Assembly: GCF_003943815.1 (NCBI RefSeq)
Contig: NZ_RJNA01000011.1
Location: 10,962-60,476 of the forward strand
Direction of reading: 5' to 3'
Length of the DNA: 49,515 nucleotides
From: Streptococcus cristatus
GTDB taxonomy: Bacteria; Bacillota; Bacilli; Lactobacillales; Streptococcaceae
The notes beneath the pieces are model-generated. The model saw only the letters and a program-made list of their open reading frames with translations, was not told where the DNA came from and did no database searches. Positions 9,718 through 17,595 of the stretch are shown one piece after another; the stretch's first letter is position 1; every line of letters starts with the position of its first letter. The position numbers and the translations under genes are program-made.

Positions 9718-9741
9718 AAAAAACGCCACACGGGCGTTTTT
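9718..9741. terminator. Bidirectional terminator after asnS
   Basis: AAAACGCC and GGCGTTTT arms surround a 5-nt loop, with A/T runs on both sides. It lies just past the asnS stop codon. Confidence 0.85.
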
Positions 9742-9748
9742 ATTGATT

Positions 9749-11095
9749 TTAAGGTTTAATACGGTGCAGCATACGTGGGAATGGAATGGCTTCACGGATA
9801 TGCTTGGTACCTGCTACAAAGGTTACCATACGCTCGATACCGATACCAAATCCACCGTGTGGAACAGATCCATACTTACGAAGATCCAGGTAGAATTCAT
9901 ATTCTGTCGTATCCATACCAAGCTCATTCATCTTAGCAACAAGGGCATCGTAGTCTTCTTCACGCATAGAGCCACCAATGATTTCACCGTAGCCTTCTGG
10001 AGCAAGCAAGTCTGCACAGAGGACGCGGTCTGGATTTCCAGGAACTGGCTTCATGTAGAAAGCTTTGATAGCTGCTGGGTAGTTCACGACAAAGGTTGGT
10101 ACACCAAAGTGGTTTGAAATCCATGTTTCATGCGGTGAACCGAAGTCATCACCATGTTCCAGATGCTCATAGTCAGCATCCTCATCATTTTCATGCGCTT
10201 GCAAAAGATCAATTGCTTCATCATAGGTAACGCGCTTGAAAGGCTCTGCAATATAGCGTTTCAAGAGTTCTACATCACGTTCCAATGTTTCCAAAGCTTG
10301 AGGAGCACGGTCGAGAACGCCTTGGATCAAGGCTTTGACATAAGCTTCCTGCAAGTCGAGTGACTCATCGTGAGTAACAAAATTATACTCCGCATCCATC
10401 ATCCAAAACTCTGTCAAGTGACGGCGAGTTTTTGATTTTTCAGCACGGAATACAGGACCAAAGTCATAAACACGTCCTAAAGCCATAGCCCCCGCTTCAA
10501 GGTAGAGCTGACCAGATTGACTCAAGTAAGCTGGAGTTCCAAAGTAGTCGGTTTCAAAGAGCTCAGTTGAGTCCTCTGCCGCATTTCCTGACAAGATTGG
10601 ACTGTCAAACTTGATAAAGCCATTCTTGTCAAAGAATTCATAGGTAGCATAGATAATAGCATTACGGATTTGCATCATGGCTACTTGCTTGCGAGAGCGC
10701 AGCCACAAGTGACGGTTGTCCATGAGGAAGTCAGTTCCGTGTTCTTTCGGCGTGATTGGATAGTCATTTGACTCACCGATGATTTCGATATCTGTAATGT
10801 CCAGCTCGTAGCCAAATTTTGAACGCTCGTCTTCCTTGACAATCCCTGTCACATAAACAGACGTTTCTTGGCTCAAGCGTTTGATAGTATCAAACTTCTC
10901 AAGTCCTATTTCTTCGCCAAATTTCTCGATGAAGTTAGGTTTAAAGGCTACACCTTGGAAAAAGGCAGAACCATCGCGCAGCTGCAAGAAAGCAATTTTC
11001 CCTTTTCCTGACTTGTTGGCCACCCAAGCACCAATCATTACTTCTTCACCAACATGATTTTTCACATCAATAATTGTTACATTTTTCTTCGACAC
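9749..11095 (-). CDS. asnS: Asparagine-tRNA ligase
   Basis: This 448-residue class IIb aminoacyl-tRNA synthetase charges tRNA-Asn. An N-terminal OB-fold anticodon-binding domain (about 1-115) is followed by the catalytic core, with motif 2 [16 protein letters not shown] and motif 3 [10 protein letters not shown] near the C-terminus. Length and motifs are normal for AsnRS, and there is no AspRS-type insertion. The start is GTG with only a weak AAGAG upstream. It is the last gene of the ypmB-aspB-VOC-asnS unit, an arrangement conserved in Firmicutes apart from the inserted VOC gene. Confidence 0.96.
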   Translation of the reverse strand: MSKKNVTIIDVKNHVGEEVMIGAWVANKSGKGKIAFLQLRDGSAFFQGVAFKPNFIEKFGEEIGLEKFDTIKRLSQETSVYVTGIVKEDERSKFGYELDITDIEIIGESNDYPITPKEHGTDFLMDNRHLWLRSRKQVAMMQIRNAIIYATYEFFDKNGFIKFDSPILSGNAAEDSTELFETDYFGTPAYLSQSGQLYLEAGAMALGRVYDFGPVFRAEKSKTRRHLTEFWMMDAEYNFVTHDESLDLQEAYVKALIQGVLDRAPQALETLERDVELLKRYIAEPFKRVTYDEAIDLLQAHENDEDADYEHLEHGDDFGSPHETWISNHFGVPTFVVNYPAAIKAFYMKPVPGNPDRVLCADLLAPEGYGEIIGGSMREEDYDALVAKMNELGMDTTEYEFYLDLRKYGSVPHGGFGIGIERMVTFVAGTKHIREAIPFPRMLHRIKP

Positions 11096-11115
11096 GTTTT
11101 TTCTCTTTTCTATTT

Positions 11116-11484
11116 TTATTCTTTGTGGCAGACTACTTCGACATTATTTCCATCTGGGTCAATGATGTAGGCAGCGTAATAACCTGGATGATACTGACTG
11201 CGCTCACCTGGAGCACCATTGTCCTTGCCACCAGCTGCCAAAGCTGCTTGATAGAAGGCTTCCACTTCCTCTTCATTCTGAGCACTAAAGGCAAAATGCT
11301 CAGGCTCTTGTTGACCAACATTTAACCAAAAATCACCTGTCGGATCAGCGTTTCTTGGCTCTGCAAAACTCACTGCTTGAGGTATATCAAAGGCTATTTT
11401 ATAACCCAAAGGAGCTAAGGTTTTCTGATAAAAAAGCTTGCTAGCTTCCAAATTCTTTACTTTAATCCCAAAATGATCGATCAT
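11116..11484 (-). CDS. VOC (glyoxalase/dioxygenase) superfamily protein
   Basis: The 122-residue protein has two beta-alpha-beta-beta-beta units typical of vicinal oxygen chelate proteins. It opens with [18 protein letters not shown] and closes with [15 protein letters not shown]. The metal-ligand His (DHF) and Glu (VEVV) positions are present. The substrate is unknown. Its ATG lies two bases after the aspB stop, so it is cotranslated in the operon. In other Firmicutes aspB and asnS are adjacent, so this gene looks like a lineage-specific insertion into that pair. Confidence 0.85.
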   Translation of the reverse strand: MIDHFGIKVKNLEASKLFYQKTLAPLGYKIAFDIPQAVSFAEPRNADPTGDFWLNVGQQEPEHFAFSAQNEEEVEAFYQAALAAGGKDNGAPGERSQYHPGYYAAYIIDPDGNNVEVVCHKE

Positions 11485-11486
11485 TC

Positions 11487-12665
11487 CTACTTCTCCATGA
11501 AATCCTTGAGACGTTGAACCGCTTCTTTAAGGGTATCCATGTCAGTCGCATAGCTAAGGCGGACATTTTCTGGCGCACCAAACCCGTCTCCTGTCACTAG
11601 AGCCACACCTACTTCTTCTAAAATCGCTGTGGTAAAGGCTGTCACATCGGTATAGCCTTTCATTTCCATCGCTTTTTTAACATTTGGGAAGAGATAGAAG
11701 GCTCCCTGAGGTTTGACGACTTCAAAGCCAGGCACTTGAGCCAGCAAAGGATAAATAGTATTTAGGCGTTCTTCAAAGGCCAATCTCATATTTTCGACCG
11801 TATCCTGACTGCCCGTCAAGGCTTCAATAGCTGCATATTGCGCCACTGCTGTTGGATTAGAAGTCGTTTGCCCTGCAACCTTGCTCATGGCTGAGATAAT
11901 TTCAGGCTCACCTACAGCATAGCCAATCCGCCAGCCCGTCATAGAGTAGCTCTTGGAAACACCATTGATGACGACTGTTTGCTTGCGAATCTCCTCTGAC
12001 AGACTAGAAATCGGCGTAAACTTATTGCCATTATAGACCAAACGACCATAAATATCATCGGCCAAGATCAGGATATCATGCTCAACAGCCCAGTTCCCGA
12101 TAGCCAGCAGCTCTTCTGCTGTATAAATCATACCAGTCGGATTAGACGGAGAGTTCAGAACCAAGACCTTGGTCTTCTCAGTGCGGACGGCTTCCAGTTG
12201 GGCAACTGTCACCTTAAAGTTGTTTTCCTCTGTCGCTTGAGCAAAAACAGGCTTTCCTTCAGCCATCAAGATCTGATCGGCATAGCTGACCCAATAAGGC
12301 GTCGGAATGATGACTTCATCCCCTGGATCAATCACGCTCATAAAGAAGGTGTATAGAGTGAACTTAGCACCCGTTGCCACTGTTACTTGATTTGGCTGAA
12401 TCTCATAGCCATAATACTTGGCAAAATAGTCTACAACCGCTACTTTCAGCTCAGGCAGGCCACTTGTTACCGTATAAAAACTAGCTCTGCCATCTTCAAT
12501 CGCTGCCATCGCTGCTTGCTGGATATTCTTAGGCGTCGGAAAATCTGGCTCTCCCAAGGTCAAAGAAAGGATATCCCTGCCTTCAGCCTTTAAAGCTTTG
12601 GCTCTGGCTGCCGCCGCCAAAGTCACACTTTCTTCCATATTTAAAACACGATTGGATAATTTCAT
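11487..12665 (-). CDS. aspB: Aspartate aminotransferase (class I/II, PLP-dependent)
   Basis: The 392-residue fold-type I aminotransferase interconverts aspartate and 2-oxoglutarate with oxaloacetate and glutamate. The PLP-binding Lys is in NGVSKSYSMTGWRIGY (about residue 236), the cofactor-contacting Asp/Tyr are in ILADDIYGRLVY, and the substrate-carboxylate Arg is near the C-terminus. The start overlaps the upstream ypmB stop by 4 nt. Its position directly before asnS fits supply of aspartate for asparaginyl-tRNA and asparagine metabolism. The name follows the conserved ypmB-aspB-asnS synteny. Confidence 0.92.
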   Translation of the reverse strand: MKLSNRVLNMEESVTLAAAARAKALKAEGRDILSLTLGEPDFPTPKNIQQAAMAAIEDGRASFYTVTSGLPELKVAVVDYFAKYYGYEIQPNQVTVATGAKFTLYTFFMSVIDPGDEVIIPTPYWVSYADQILMAEGKPVFAQATEENNFKVTVAQLEAVRTEKTKVLVLNSPSNPTGMIYTAEELLAIGNWAVEHDILILADDIYGRLVYNGNKFTPISSLSEEIRKQTVVINGVSKSYSMTGWRIGYAVGEPEIISAMSKVAGQTTSNPTAVAQYAAIEALTGSQDTVENMRLAFEERLNTIYPLLAQVPGFEVVKPQGAFYLFPNVKKAMEMKGYTDVTAFTTAILEEVGVALVTGDGFGAPENVRLSYATDMDTLKEAVQRLKDFMEK

Positions 12666-13150
12666 AGCCCCTCCTTGCTGAGCAATGTCTTGCTTTCAAA
12701 TCCGATATTGTAATAAGTGCTTCCAGACTTAATTTCCCAAACAGGCTGACCGTCTAAGTAACCAAAAGTGGTCTTATCAATAGAAGTCGCTCCATTTTCC
12801 TTGGCCAGCTGCTCTGCCTCTGCCTGACTCATCCCATCTTGCAAGCGATAGACATGGATTTTGTTGGAATTTTTGGAAATCAGAACAGCTTCTTCCTCTT
12901 TTTTACTATTTGTCCCAATCAAGCTATAGTAGGACTCTTTGCCATTGTAAATCGAAAAGCTCGTCAGACTTTCCAAATCTGCATATTTCTTAGCGATTTT
13001 TTGAGAACCTTCCTCAGCTGACTGCCAAGGCTCGATAGCAAGGTGCAAGATCGTAAAAAATGAAAAAACAAGCGCCGTGAGGACGAGGAAAAGCCCGATG
13101 GCATAGTGCCTTATAGGAAATTCAGCCTTTTCTTTAATTTTATGTTTCAC
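12662..13150 (-). CDS. ypmB: YpmB-like membrane-anchored DUF5590 protein
   Basis: The 162-residue protein has a short basic N-terminus, one membrane span (about residues 16-36) and an extracytoplasmic domain containing a PepSY-like segment. Identification rests on this fold plus its position as first gene before aspB-asnS, as in Bacillus. The function is unknown. The start codon is GTG with no Shine-Dalgarno sequence. A perfect TATAAT (13157-13162, minus strand) ends six nt before the GTG, so the mRNA is predicted to be leaderless. Confidence 0.8.
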   Translation of the reverse strand: MKHKIKEKAEFPIRHYAIGLFLVLTALVFSFFTILHLAIEPWQSAEEGSQKIAKKYADLESLTSFSIYNGKESYYSLIGTNSKKEEEAVLISKNSNKIHVYRLQDGMSQAEAEQLAKENGATSIDKTTFGYLDGQPVWEIKSGSTYYNIGFESKTLLSKEGL

Positions 13151-13156
13151 TGAATC

Positions 13157-13162
13157 ATTATA
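13157..13162 (-). promoter_or_regulatory. -10 element of the ypmB-aspB-VOC-asnS operon
   Basis: TATAAT on the minus strand. No convincing -35 is visible. The transcription start would fall on the GTG start codon itself. Confidence 0.6.
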
Positions 13163-13200
13163 CTACAAATAGCCTGATTTTTCTAGGACTTTTATTACAT

Positions 13201-13229
13201 TTGCATTTATTACTACTTATTGATAAAAT
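13201..13229 (+). promoter_or_regulatory. Promoter of the marR gene
   Basis: -35 TTGCAT (13201-13206, weak), a 17-bp spacer, and -10 TAAAAT (13224-13229). Only six nt separate the -10 from the ATG. Confidence 0.5.
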
Positions 13230-13235
13230 GTTGCT

Positions 13236-13682
13236 ATGAAAATAACTGAAAACCTAGACAAGGATACTCTACTTGACCTCAAGGCAATTATCGTTCTCCA
13301 TAAGGCGGAGCGCACCATTCGTAATCTCGAAGCTCAAATTTTTAAAAAGCATAATTTGACGCCAACCCAATTTTCCGTTTTGGAAACCTTATATAGTAAA
13401 GGAGAACTGCGGATTCAAGATTTGATTGACAGCATGCTGGCTACATCGGGAAATATGACGGTCGTTATCAAAAACATGGAAAGAGATGGCTGGATAAGTC
13501 GCAGCTGCGATCCCAATGACCGCCGCTCCTTCCTCATCCAACTAACCGACCAAGGCCAGAAAAAGATCGAGGCTGTCTTGCCAGAGCACATCGCCAATAT
13601 CCGCCATATGACTGCTCTCCTATCCCAAAACGACAAAGAAGAATTAGTACGTCTCTTAAAAACTTTCAAAAGGCTGAGCTAA
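13236..13682 (+). CDS. MarR-family transcriptional regulator
   Basis: The 148-residue winged-helix regulator has a recognition region SVLETLYSKGELRIQDL and a wing DPNDRRSFLIQLTDQG, the MarR-family DxRxxxxxLT motif. No cysteine lies near the N-terminus of the kind used by OhrR. It is divergent from ypmB and lies 86 nt upstream of an FMN oxidoreductase gene that carries an ACAATTGT palindrome in its promoter, so that gene is the probable target. The ATG has no ribosome-binding site and follows the -10 by six nt (leaderless prediction). Confidence 0.88.
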   Translation: MKITENLDKDTLLDLKAIIVLHKAERTIRNLEAQIFKKHNLTPTQFSVLETLYSKGELRIQDLIDSMLATSGNMTVVIKNMERDGWISRSCDPNDRRSFLIQLTDQGQKKIEAVLPEHIANIRHMTALLSQNDKEELVRLLKTFKRLS

Positions 13683-13686
13683 ATTA

Positions 13687-13715
13687 TTGCTAATTAGTGA
13701 CAATTGTTGTAACAT
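13687..13715 (+). promoter_or_regulatory. Promoter and candidate MarR operator before the FMN oxidoreductase
   Basis: -35 TTGCTA (13687-13692), a 17-bp spacer, and -10 TAACAT (13710-13715). The 8-bp palindrome ACAATTGT (13700-13707) sits in the spacer, and a TTGTT...AACAA repeat flanks the -10. This placement suits repression by the upstream MarR protein. Confidence 0.45.
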
Positions 13716-13768
13716 AGATAGTAACAAGAGGACATCTCTTAAATAAAGATAAAATGGAGGACACATTT

Positions 13769-14317
13769 ATGTCTAAAGTACTATTTATTGTCGGCTCACT
13801 TCGTCAAGGTTCATTCAATCATCAGTTGGCAGCTCAAGCGGAAAAAGCTCTAGCTGGTAAAGCTGAAGTTTCTTATCTGGACTACAAAGATGTACCATTC
13901 TTCAACCAAGACCTCGAAAGTCCAGCTCCAGCTGCTGTTGCCAAGGTTCGTGAAGAAATCCTTGCAGCTGATGCTATCTGGATCTTCTCACCTGTCTACA
14001 ACTGGGCCATCCCAGGCGTGGTGAAAAACTTGCTCGACTGGACTTCACGCGCACTTGATTTGTCAGATCCAAGCGGCCCTTCTGCTCTCAATGCCAAAGT
14101 GGTAACTGTTTCATCTGTTGCTAACGGCACTTCACCTGATGAGGTCTTCAAGCACTACCGTAGCCTCCTTCCATTTATTCGCATGAATGTGGTTGATCAA
14201 TTTACTGGTGTCGGTATCAATCCAGAAGCTTGGGGAACTGGCCAATTAGTCCTTTCAGAAGACAAGCTTGCTGAGCTTTCTGCCCAAGCAGATGCCCTCC
14301 TAGCAGCTATCCACTAA
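13769..14317 (+). CDS. NAD(P)H-dependent FMN reductase / oxidoreductase
   Basis: The 182-residue flavodoxin-fold protein has an FMN phosphate loop in [14 protein letters not shown] near the N-terminus and the family segment [18 protein letters not shown] around residues 75-92. It belongs to the NADPH-dependent FMN/quinone reductase family. The start is ATG 13769 with GGAGG eight nt upstream; the upstream in-frame ATG at 13754 overlaps that ribosome-binding site and is rejected. It follows a marR gene, an arrangement typical of quinone or electrophile-inducible reductases. The substrate is not known. Confidence 0.88.
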   Translation: MSKVLFIVGSLRQGSFNHQLAAQAEKALAGKAEVSYLDYKDVPFFNQDLESPAPAAVAKVREEILAADAIWIFSPVYNWAIPGVVKNLLDWTSRALDLSDPSGPSALNAKVVTVSSVANGTSPDEVFKHYRSLLPFIRMNVVDQFTGVGINPEAWGTGQLVLSEDKLAELSAQADALLAAIH

Positions 14318-14326
14318 GATAAAATG

Positions 14327-14374
14327 AAAAACATGAAGCAAGATTTCCGAGAAATACTGCTCCATGTTTTTTTA
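14327..14374. terminator. Bidirectional terminator between the oxidoreductase and lrgB
   Basis: Arms AAAAACATGaAGCA and TGCTcCATGTTTTT are 17 nt apart, with one mismatch. They lie between convergent genes. Confidence 0.8.
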
Positions 14375-15067
14375 TTTTAAGATAATGGCTGCGACGATTG
14401 GACTGACAATTACATACATGATCCCTGTCACTCCGATTGCAAGACCTGCCATGGCTCCAGCAACATGTCCATATTTGAAAGCTGTTCCTGTACCAACTGC
14501 ATGCCCCGTGCCACCTAAGGCCAAGCCAACTGCTACTGGATCCTTAATTTTCAGCAGTTTAAGAATAGTTGGTCCCATGACACTTGTCAAAATACCTGTC
14601 GCCACAACAACAACCAGAGTGACGGTTGTCAAGCCCTGCATTTTATCAGTAATACCCACTGCCATTGCTGTTGTGACAGATTTTGGAAATAGGGAAATCG
14701 CTAAAAAGAAGTCCATCCCAAAGAATTTCGCAAGCAGAGCCGTGAAAGTCGTATTGACTACCACAGCCACAAAGGTTCCTAGCAGAATACTGCGAGCGTG
14801 GTGCTTCATCAGGTGAAAGGTTTTGTACAGCGGAATCCCCAAAGCAACCGTTGACGGAACGATTAAATTATTCAAATAAGCCCCACCGACATAGTAGTCC
14901 TTATAAGAAATACCTGTTAATTTCAAAAAAGCAATAACCAAAATCGCTGCTAAAAGGAGAGGCGTTGTCAAAGGATGAGGAAATCTGCGGAAAATCAGCA
15001 TCCCGATGAGGTAGGCAAAAATGGACAAGGCAAGCCCAAATAGCGGGTTACTCCATAGATTAGACAT
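14372..15067 (-). CDS. lrgB: LrgB/CidB family membrane protein
   Basis: The 231-residue polytopic membrane protein has several glycine-rich spans, including FPKSVTTAMAVGI and GLALGGTGHAVGTGTA, conserved in the LrgB/CidB family. It works with LrgA in holin/antiholin-like control of murein hydrolases, and newer work on plant and bacterial homologues suggests transport of small organic acids. The start is ATG 15067 with GGAGG eight nt upstream; it overlaps the end of lrgA by 8 nt. A longer in-frame start at 15133 lies inside lrgA and is rejected. Confidence 0.9.
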   Translation of the reverse strand: MSNLWSNPLFGLALSIFAYLIGMLIFRRFPHPLTTPLLLAAILVIAFLKLTGISYKDYYVGGAYLNNLIVPSTVALGIPLYKTFHLMKHHARSILLGTFVAVVVNTTFTALLAKFFGMDFFLAISLFPKSVTTAMAVGITDKMQGLTTVTLVVVVATGILTSVMGPTILKLLKIKDPVAVGLALGGTGHAVGTGTAFKYGHVAGAMAGLAIGVTGIMYVIVSPIVAAIILK

Positions 15068-15440
15068 GATCCACCCCTCCTTCCTCATAATCGCCTTCAA
15101 AATGCTGCTTGATGAACTGTACGACAAGGGCAATGACGATCATATTTAAGACAATGGCGCCGAGGATAATCAGAGTAATTGGCAGCAGATAAGGGGCAAT
15201 CACATGAAACTTATCCATAATCCCTACAGCCGGAGGTAGAAAAAGAATGGTCATATTGGCTAACAGAAAGTTGCCGACCATACTGACGTGGCGAAGCCGT
15301 AATAACTTAAACTGCAGAGCAAGAAACAGCAAGATCAAGCCGATAATACTACCTGGAACAGGAAGATTGAAGACACATGATATCCCCTCTCCGATGATGG
15401 AAATCGAGAAAATAATCATTAACTGGACATATAACTTCAT
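15060..15440 (-). CDS. lrgA: LrgA/CidA family holin-like protein
   Basis: The 126-residue protein has four predicted membrane spans and a charged C-terminal tail ending in EGDYEEGGVDHV. The motif SIIGLILLFLALQFKLL is characteristic of the LrgA/CidA (holin-like) family. GGAGG lies seven nt before ATG. It is first in a two-gene unit with lrgB. No LytST-type two-component genes are nearby, so the regulator is elsewhere. Whether it is the Lrg or the Cid paralogue cannot be settled here. Confidence 0.88.
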   Translation of the reverse strand: MKLYVQLMIIFSISIIGEGISCVFNLPVPGSIIGLILLFLALQFKLLRLRHVSMVGNFLLANMTILFLPPAVGIMDKFHVIAPYLLPITLIILGAIVLNMIVIALVVQFIKQHFEGDYEEGGVDHV

Positions 15441-15467
15441 GCAGAACCTCCAAAACTTTCTATGTAC

Positions 15468-15495
15468 AGTTTACTCTTTTTCAGAAAAATTTCAA
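15468..15495 (-). promoter_or_regulatory. Promoter of lrgAB
   Basis: Minus-strand -35 TTGAAA (15490-15495), a 16-bp spacer, and -10 TAAACT (15468-15473), about 28 nt before the start codon. Confidence 0.5.
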
Positions 15496-15620
15496 GGTTT
15501 TTTTACAAACAAAATAAGATGGAAACGAATCCATCTGATTTTTGGTATAATATCCTTACTTCTATATTCTGCAGGTCTAGCACTGAGCAAAAAGATTATC
15601 GTTCTTTGTCCCGCTACCAG
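15496..15620. other. Intergenic stretch between lrgA and tRNA-Ser with a hairpin and an orphan -10
   Basis: It holds a hairpin AGATGG/CCATCT (15517-15536) with ATTTTT on one side, which could terminate in either direction. Right after it on the plus strand is an extended -10, TGGTATAAT (15543-15551), with no gene downstream except antisense to the tRNA. No convincing protein gene is seen. Confidence 0.4.
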
Positions 15621-15639
15621 AAAAACGCCCTAAGGCGCT
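15621..15639 (-). terminator. Terminator of tRNA-Ser
   Basis: Minus-strand CGCC-TTAG-GGCG stem, extendable by A-T and G-T pairs, followed by TTTTT, 14 nt after the tRNA 3' end. Confidence 0.7.
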
Positions 15640-15652
15640 TCTTCAAATAGAA

Positions 15653-15740
15653 CGGAAGACATGGGATTCGAACCCACGCACGCTTTTACACGCCTACTGC
15701 GTTTCCAACACAGCCTCTTAAGCCTCTTGAGTAATCTTCC
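15653..15740 (-). tRNA. tRNA-Ser (anticodon GGA)
   Basis: The 88-nt tRNA has a long variable arm, as expected for serine. The acceptor GGAAGAT pairs with GTCTTCC, the discriminator is G, the anticodon stem CTGTG/CGCAG encloses loop TTGGAAA, and the T-arm is GTGGGTTCGAATCCCAT. CCA is not encoded. It reads UCC and UCU serine codons. It lies between lrgA and a DUF695 gene. Confidence 0.97.
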
Positions 15741-15765
15741 ATAAAAGAGAAAGACTTGCTTTCTC
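15741..15765 (-). terminator. Terminator hairpin between the DUF695 gene and tRNA-Ser
   Basis: A perfect 7-bp stem GAGAAAG/CTTTCTC with loop CAAGT is followed by TTTTAT, ending directly at the tRNA 5' end. Confidence 0.7.
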
Positions 15766-15777
15766 AAAACTTTATCC

Positions 15778-15783
15778 ATTATA
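15778..15783 (-). promoter_or_regulatory. Candidate extended -10 for tRNA-Ser
   Basis: TGGTATAAT on the minus strand overlaps the stop codon of the DUF695 gene. Transcription from it would begin just upstream of the GAGAAAG hairpin and then the tRNA. No -35 is evident. Confidence 0.35.
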
Positions 15784-16603
15784 CCACATTGCAGCTCCAG
15801 CCGCTATACTTTCCGTTATATTTTTTCGAAATTTCTATTAATTCCCAAACATGTTGGTTGATGCTAGGGAGCTCAGTAGTAGCTAATCGGGATATTTCTA
15901 GTTTGTAAGGTCGAGGATCGCCTTCTTCTTTTTTCTTAGAAGAAATATTATAGTCAAGAGCAGAGGCATCCCCCATAAAGGAAACACGATCATCGTAAGT
16001 CTCAAAACTAAACTGATGAGTGATTTCCCTTAGTTGACTATGGTCGTCCCCTTCTTTTTCTAGACGATACCAGATACGCTGGTTTAAGATAGATTGGTAC
16101 TCATATTCATTTGGATACAAGAAGTCAAAGTATTGTTTCCAGTCAGGATCCACCAAGGTAGCTGAACTATATTGATATTTCGAAAATTGCTCCATTACTT
16201 GAGCAATAATCGGCATGTGCCGCTCTCTATCTTTCAAATAGTAATAAAATTCTATATGACCATCTGTGATGACTACTCCGACATAGATAGCCGCAATGCG
16301 CTTCATCGCTTCTGAAAGACGATCTTCGATGAGGTTCAAATTAGAAAATTCGTCATAATCTGGAAACCCTGTTTCTGGATCAACATTCAAAATGGCAATT
16401 CTCAAACGTAGTGCATAAGTATAGGATGAATAGGGAGCGATAGAATTCAACGCTAAATTTAGACGGATACTAGCCATTCGGTCATCAATAAGGGTCGAAA
16501 AAGAGCCCCATTCATTTGGAAGATTCTCTAAATCAATAGAAACTTCCTCAATGGGTAGATGACTATCTTGACTCTTCCCTAAGATTTTTCCAAAAAAACT
16601 CAT
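15779..16603 (-). CDS. DUF695 / RraB-like domain protein
   Basis: The 274-residue soluble protein has an N-terminal half (about 15-140) with the DUF695 pattern (IRLNLALNSIAPY; DGHIEFYYYLKD) and a second half (about 145-270) with DPDWKQYFDFLYPNEYEYQ, resembling the RraB/ribonuclease-inhibitor-like fold often joined to DUF695. The function is unknown. GAGG lies 10 nt before the ATG. There is no terminator and no clear promoter in the 30 nt between the tmRNA 3' end and this gene, so it probably depends on read-through from ssrA. A good terminator follows it. Confidence 0.7.
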   Translation of the reverse strand: MSFFGKILGKSQDSHLPIEEVSIDLENLPNEWGSFSTLIDDRMASIRLNLALNSIAPYSSYTYALRLRIAILNVDPETGFPDYDEFSNLNLIEDRLSEAMKRIAAIYVGVVITDGHIEFYYYLKDRERHMPIIAQVMEQFSKYQYSSATLVDPDWKQYFDFLYPNEYEYQSILNQRIWYRLEKEGDDHSQLREITHQFSFETYDDRVSFMGDASALDYNISSKKKEEGDPRPYKLEISRLATTELPSINQHVWELIEISKKYNGKYSGWSCNVV

Positions 16604-16633
16604 ATCATCAAAAACCTCATTTATATATCCCTA

Positions 16634-16979
16634 TGGAGCCGGTGGGAGTCGAACCCACGTCCAAACACCTGCCAACACATTTGTCTACGACCATAGGCCA
16701 TGTCTTCATTTAACTTAGCTTTGACACATGGCTCAAGCCCAAGCTAAGCGAGTCTATCAATCTCTTGTAAAATCCCTAGACTTGATTTTACCGTAGCTTG
16801 CTCATAATAAGACCGGTCATCAGACACAAGCAATCTGAATCAGGTCACGCTGGCTGGTTTTTAGGCAGCTAAAGCGTAAGAATTGTTATTTTTTGCAGTT
16901 ATATTTAACTGGCGTTTTACATCCGCTAGATGAGTCGCAAAATATGCCTCATAATGCCTGTCGAATCCGTAACGACCCC
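16634..16979 (-). ncRNA. ssrA: Transfer-messenger RNA (tmRNA)
   Basis: The 346-nt RNA has a tRNA-like domain at both ends: 5' GGGGTCGTTACGGATTCGAC and 3' TTCGACTCCCACCGGCTCC plus discriminator A. The messenger part (16861-16896) encodes AKNNNSYALAA followed by TAA, using GCA as the resume codon. It rescues ribosomes on mRNAs lacking a stop codon and tags the product for proteolysis. The CCA end is not encoded. Confidence 0.97.
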
Positions 16980-16992
16980 AAGACAATAAACT

Positions 16993-17021
16993 ATTATACC
17001 AAAATAATGCTCTCATTGCAA
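16993..17021 (-). promoter_or_regulatory. Promoter of ssrA
   Basis: Minus-strand -35 TTGCAA (17016-17021), a 17-bp spacer, and a perfect TATAAT (16993-16998) with extended TGG. The start would be a few nt before the mature 5' end at 16979. Confidence 0.8.
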
Positions 17022-17052
17022 AAATCAAGATAGAATTACTCAAAACATGCTT

Positions 17053-17085
17053 AAATTCCCTTGATACAATGCACCAAGGGAATTT
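17053..17085 (-). terminator. Terminator after the thioesterase gene
   Basis: An 11-bp perfect stem, AAATTCCCTTG with CAAGGGAATTT, has an 11-nt loop and lies between the gene end (17088) and the ssrA promoter. The T-tail is short. Confidence 0.65.
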
Positions 17086-17087
17086 GA

Positions 17088-17573
17088 CTACATATGATCT
17101 TTCACTGCAACTGTTACCATTCTAGCCTTGGCTCTTGGCTGTCCTGCTACTGACATCTCCATCACGATAATAGCTTTCCTTGCTCCCAACTCCTCAAGCC
17201 TCGAAGTGACGATGATTTCCTGATCAATAGGCGTCGGGCTCTGGTAATCAACTTCTAAGCGGGCTGTGATAAAGCGTCCAATGACTGTATCTTGGGTCAA
17301 GTCTAAACCTTTCTCTTGATGGGCAAACCAAGCCGCTGAAGCCGTTCCATGGCAATCAAAAATCATAGCAATCATACCACCAAAGAGATTGGCCGGCACA
17401 CCACCAGTATAGTGAGATTCTGGTCTTATTCTAGTGATACATTCCTTCCCATCTAAGCTAGGATAAGTCTTTAAATGTAGGCCTAGCTCATTTTTCGGGC
17501 CACAACCCCAGCAATGTTGAAATCGGTCGCCATATGTATCTTGAATCGCAATCTTTCTTGTTTCTAAAGTCAT
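17088..17573 (-). CDS. PaaI-type hotdog-fold thioesterase
   Basis: The 161-residue single hotdog domain has the family core GGMIAMIFDCHGTASAAW, with the catalytic Asp on the central helix, and a beta-sheet region ITARLEVDYQSPTPIDQEI. It begins with a Cys-rich segment FQHCWGCGPKNELGLHL seen in PaaI/YiiD-like acyl-CoA thioesterases. The substrate is unknown. The start is ATG 17573 with AGGA six nt upstream; a longer in-frame TTG start lacks a ribosome-binding site. It is monocistronic. Confidence 0.85.
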   Translation of the reverse strand: MTLETRKIAIQDTYGDRFQHCWGCGPKNELGLHLKTYPSLDGKECITRIRPESHYTGGVPANLFGGMIAMIFDCHGTASAAWFAHQEKGLDLTQDTVIGRFITARLEVDYQSPTPIDQEIIVTSRLEELGARKAIIVMEMSVAGQPRAKARMVTVAVKDHM

Positions 17574-17595
17574 ACCAGTTCCTTTCAAAAATGAT

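Noticed and set aside
9743..10363. Plus-strand ORFs antisense to asnS
   Set aside because: asnS is complete and conserved on the other strand, and these frames have no start signals or recognisable motifs.
14364..14816. 150-codon ORF on the plus strand
   Set aside because: It is fully antisense to lrgB, has no ribosome-binding site, begins in the terminator T-run and has skewed composition.
15462..15650. 62-codon plus-strand ORF near tRNA-Ser
   Set aside because: It crosses the lrgA promoter and two hairpins on the opposite strand and has no start signal.
16861..17043. 60-codon minus-strand ORF ending NNSYALAA
   Set aside because: It is the tmRNA tag reading frame extended backwards through the structured part of ssrA and its promoter, not a protein gene.
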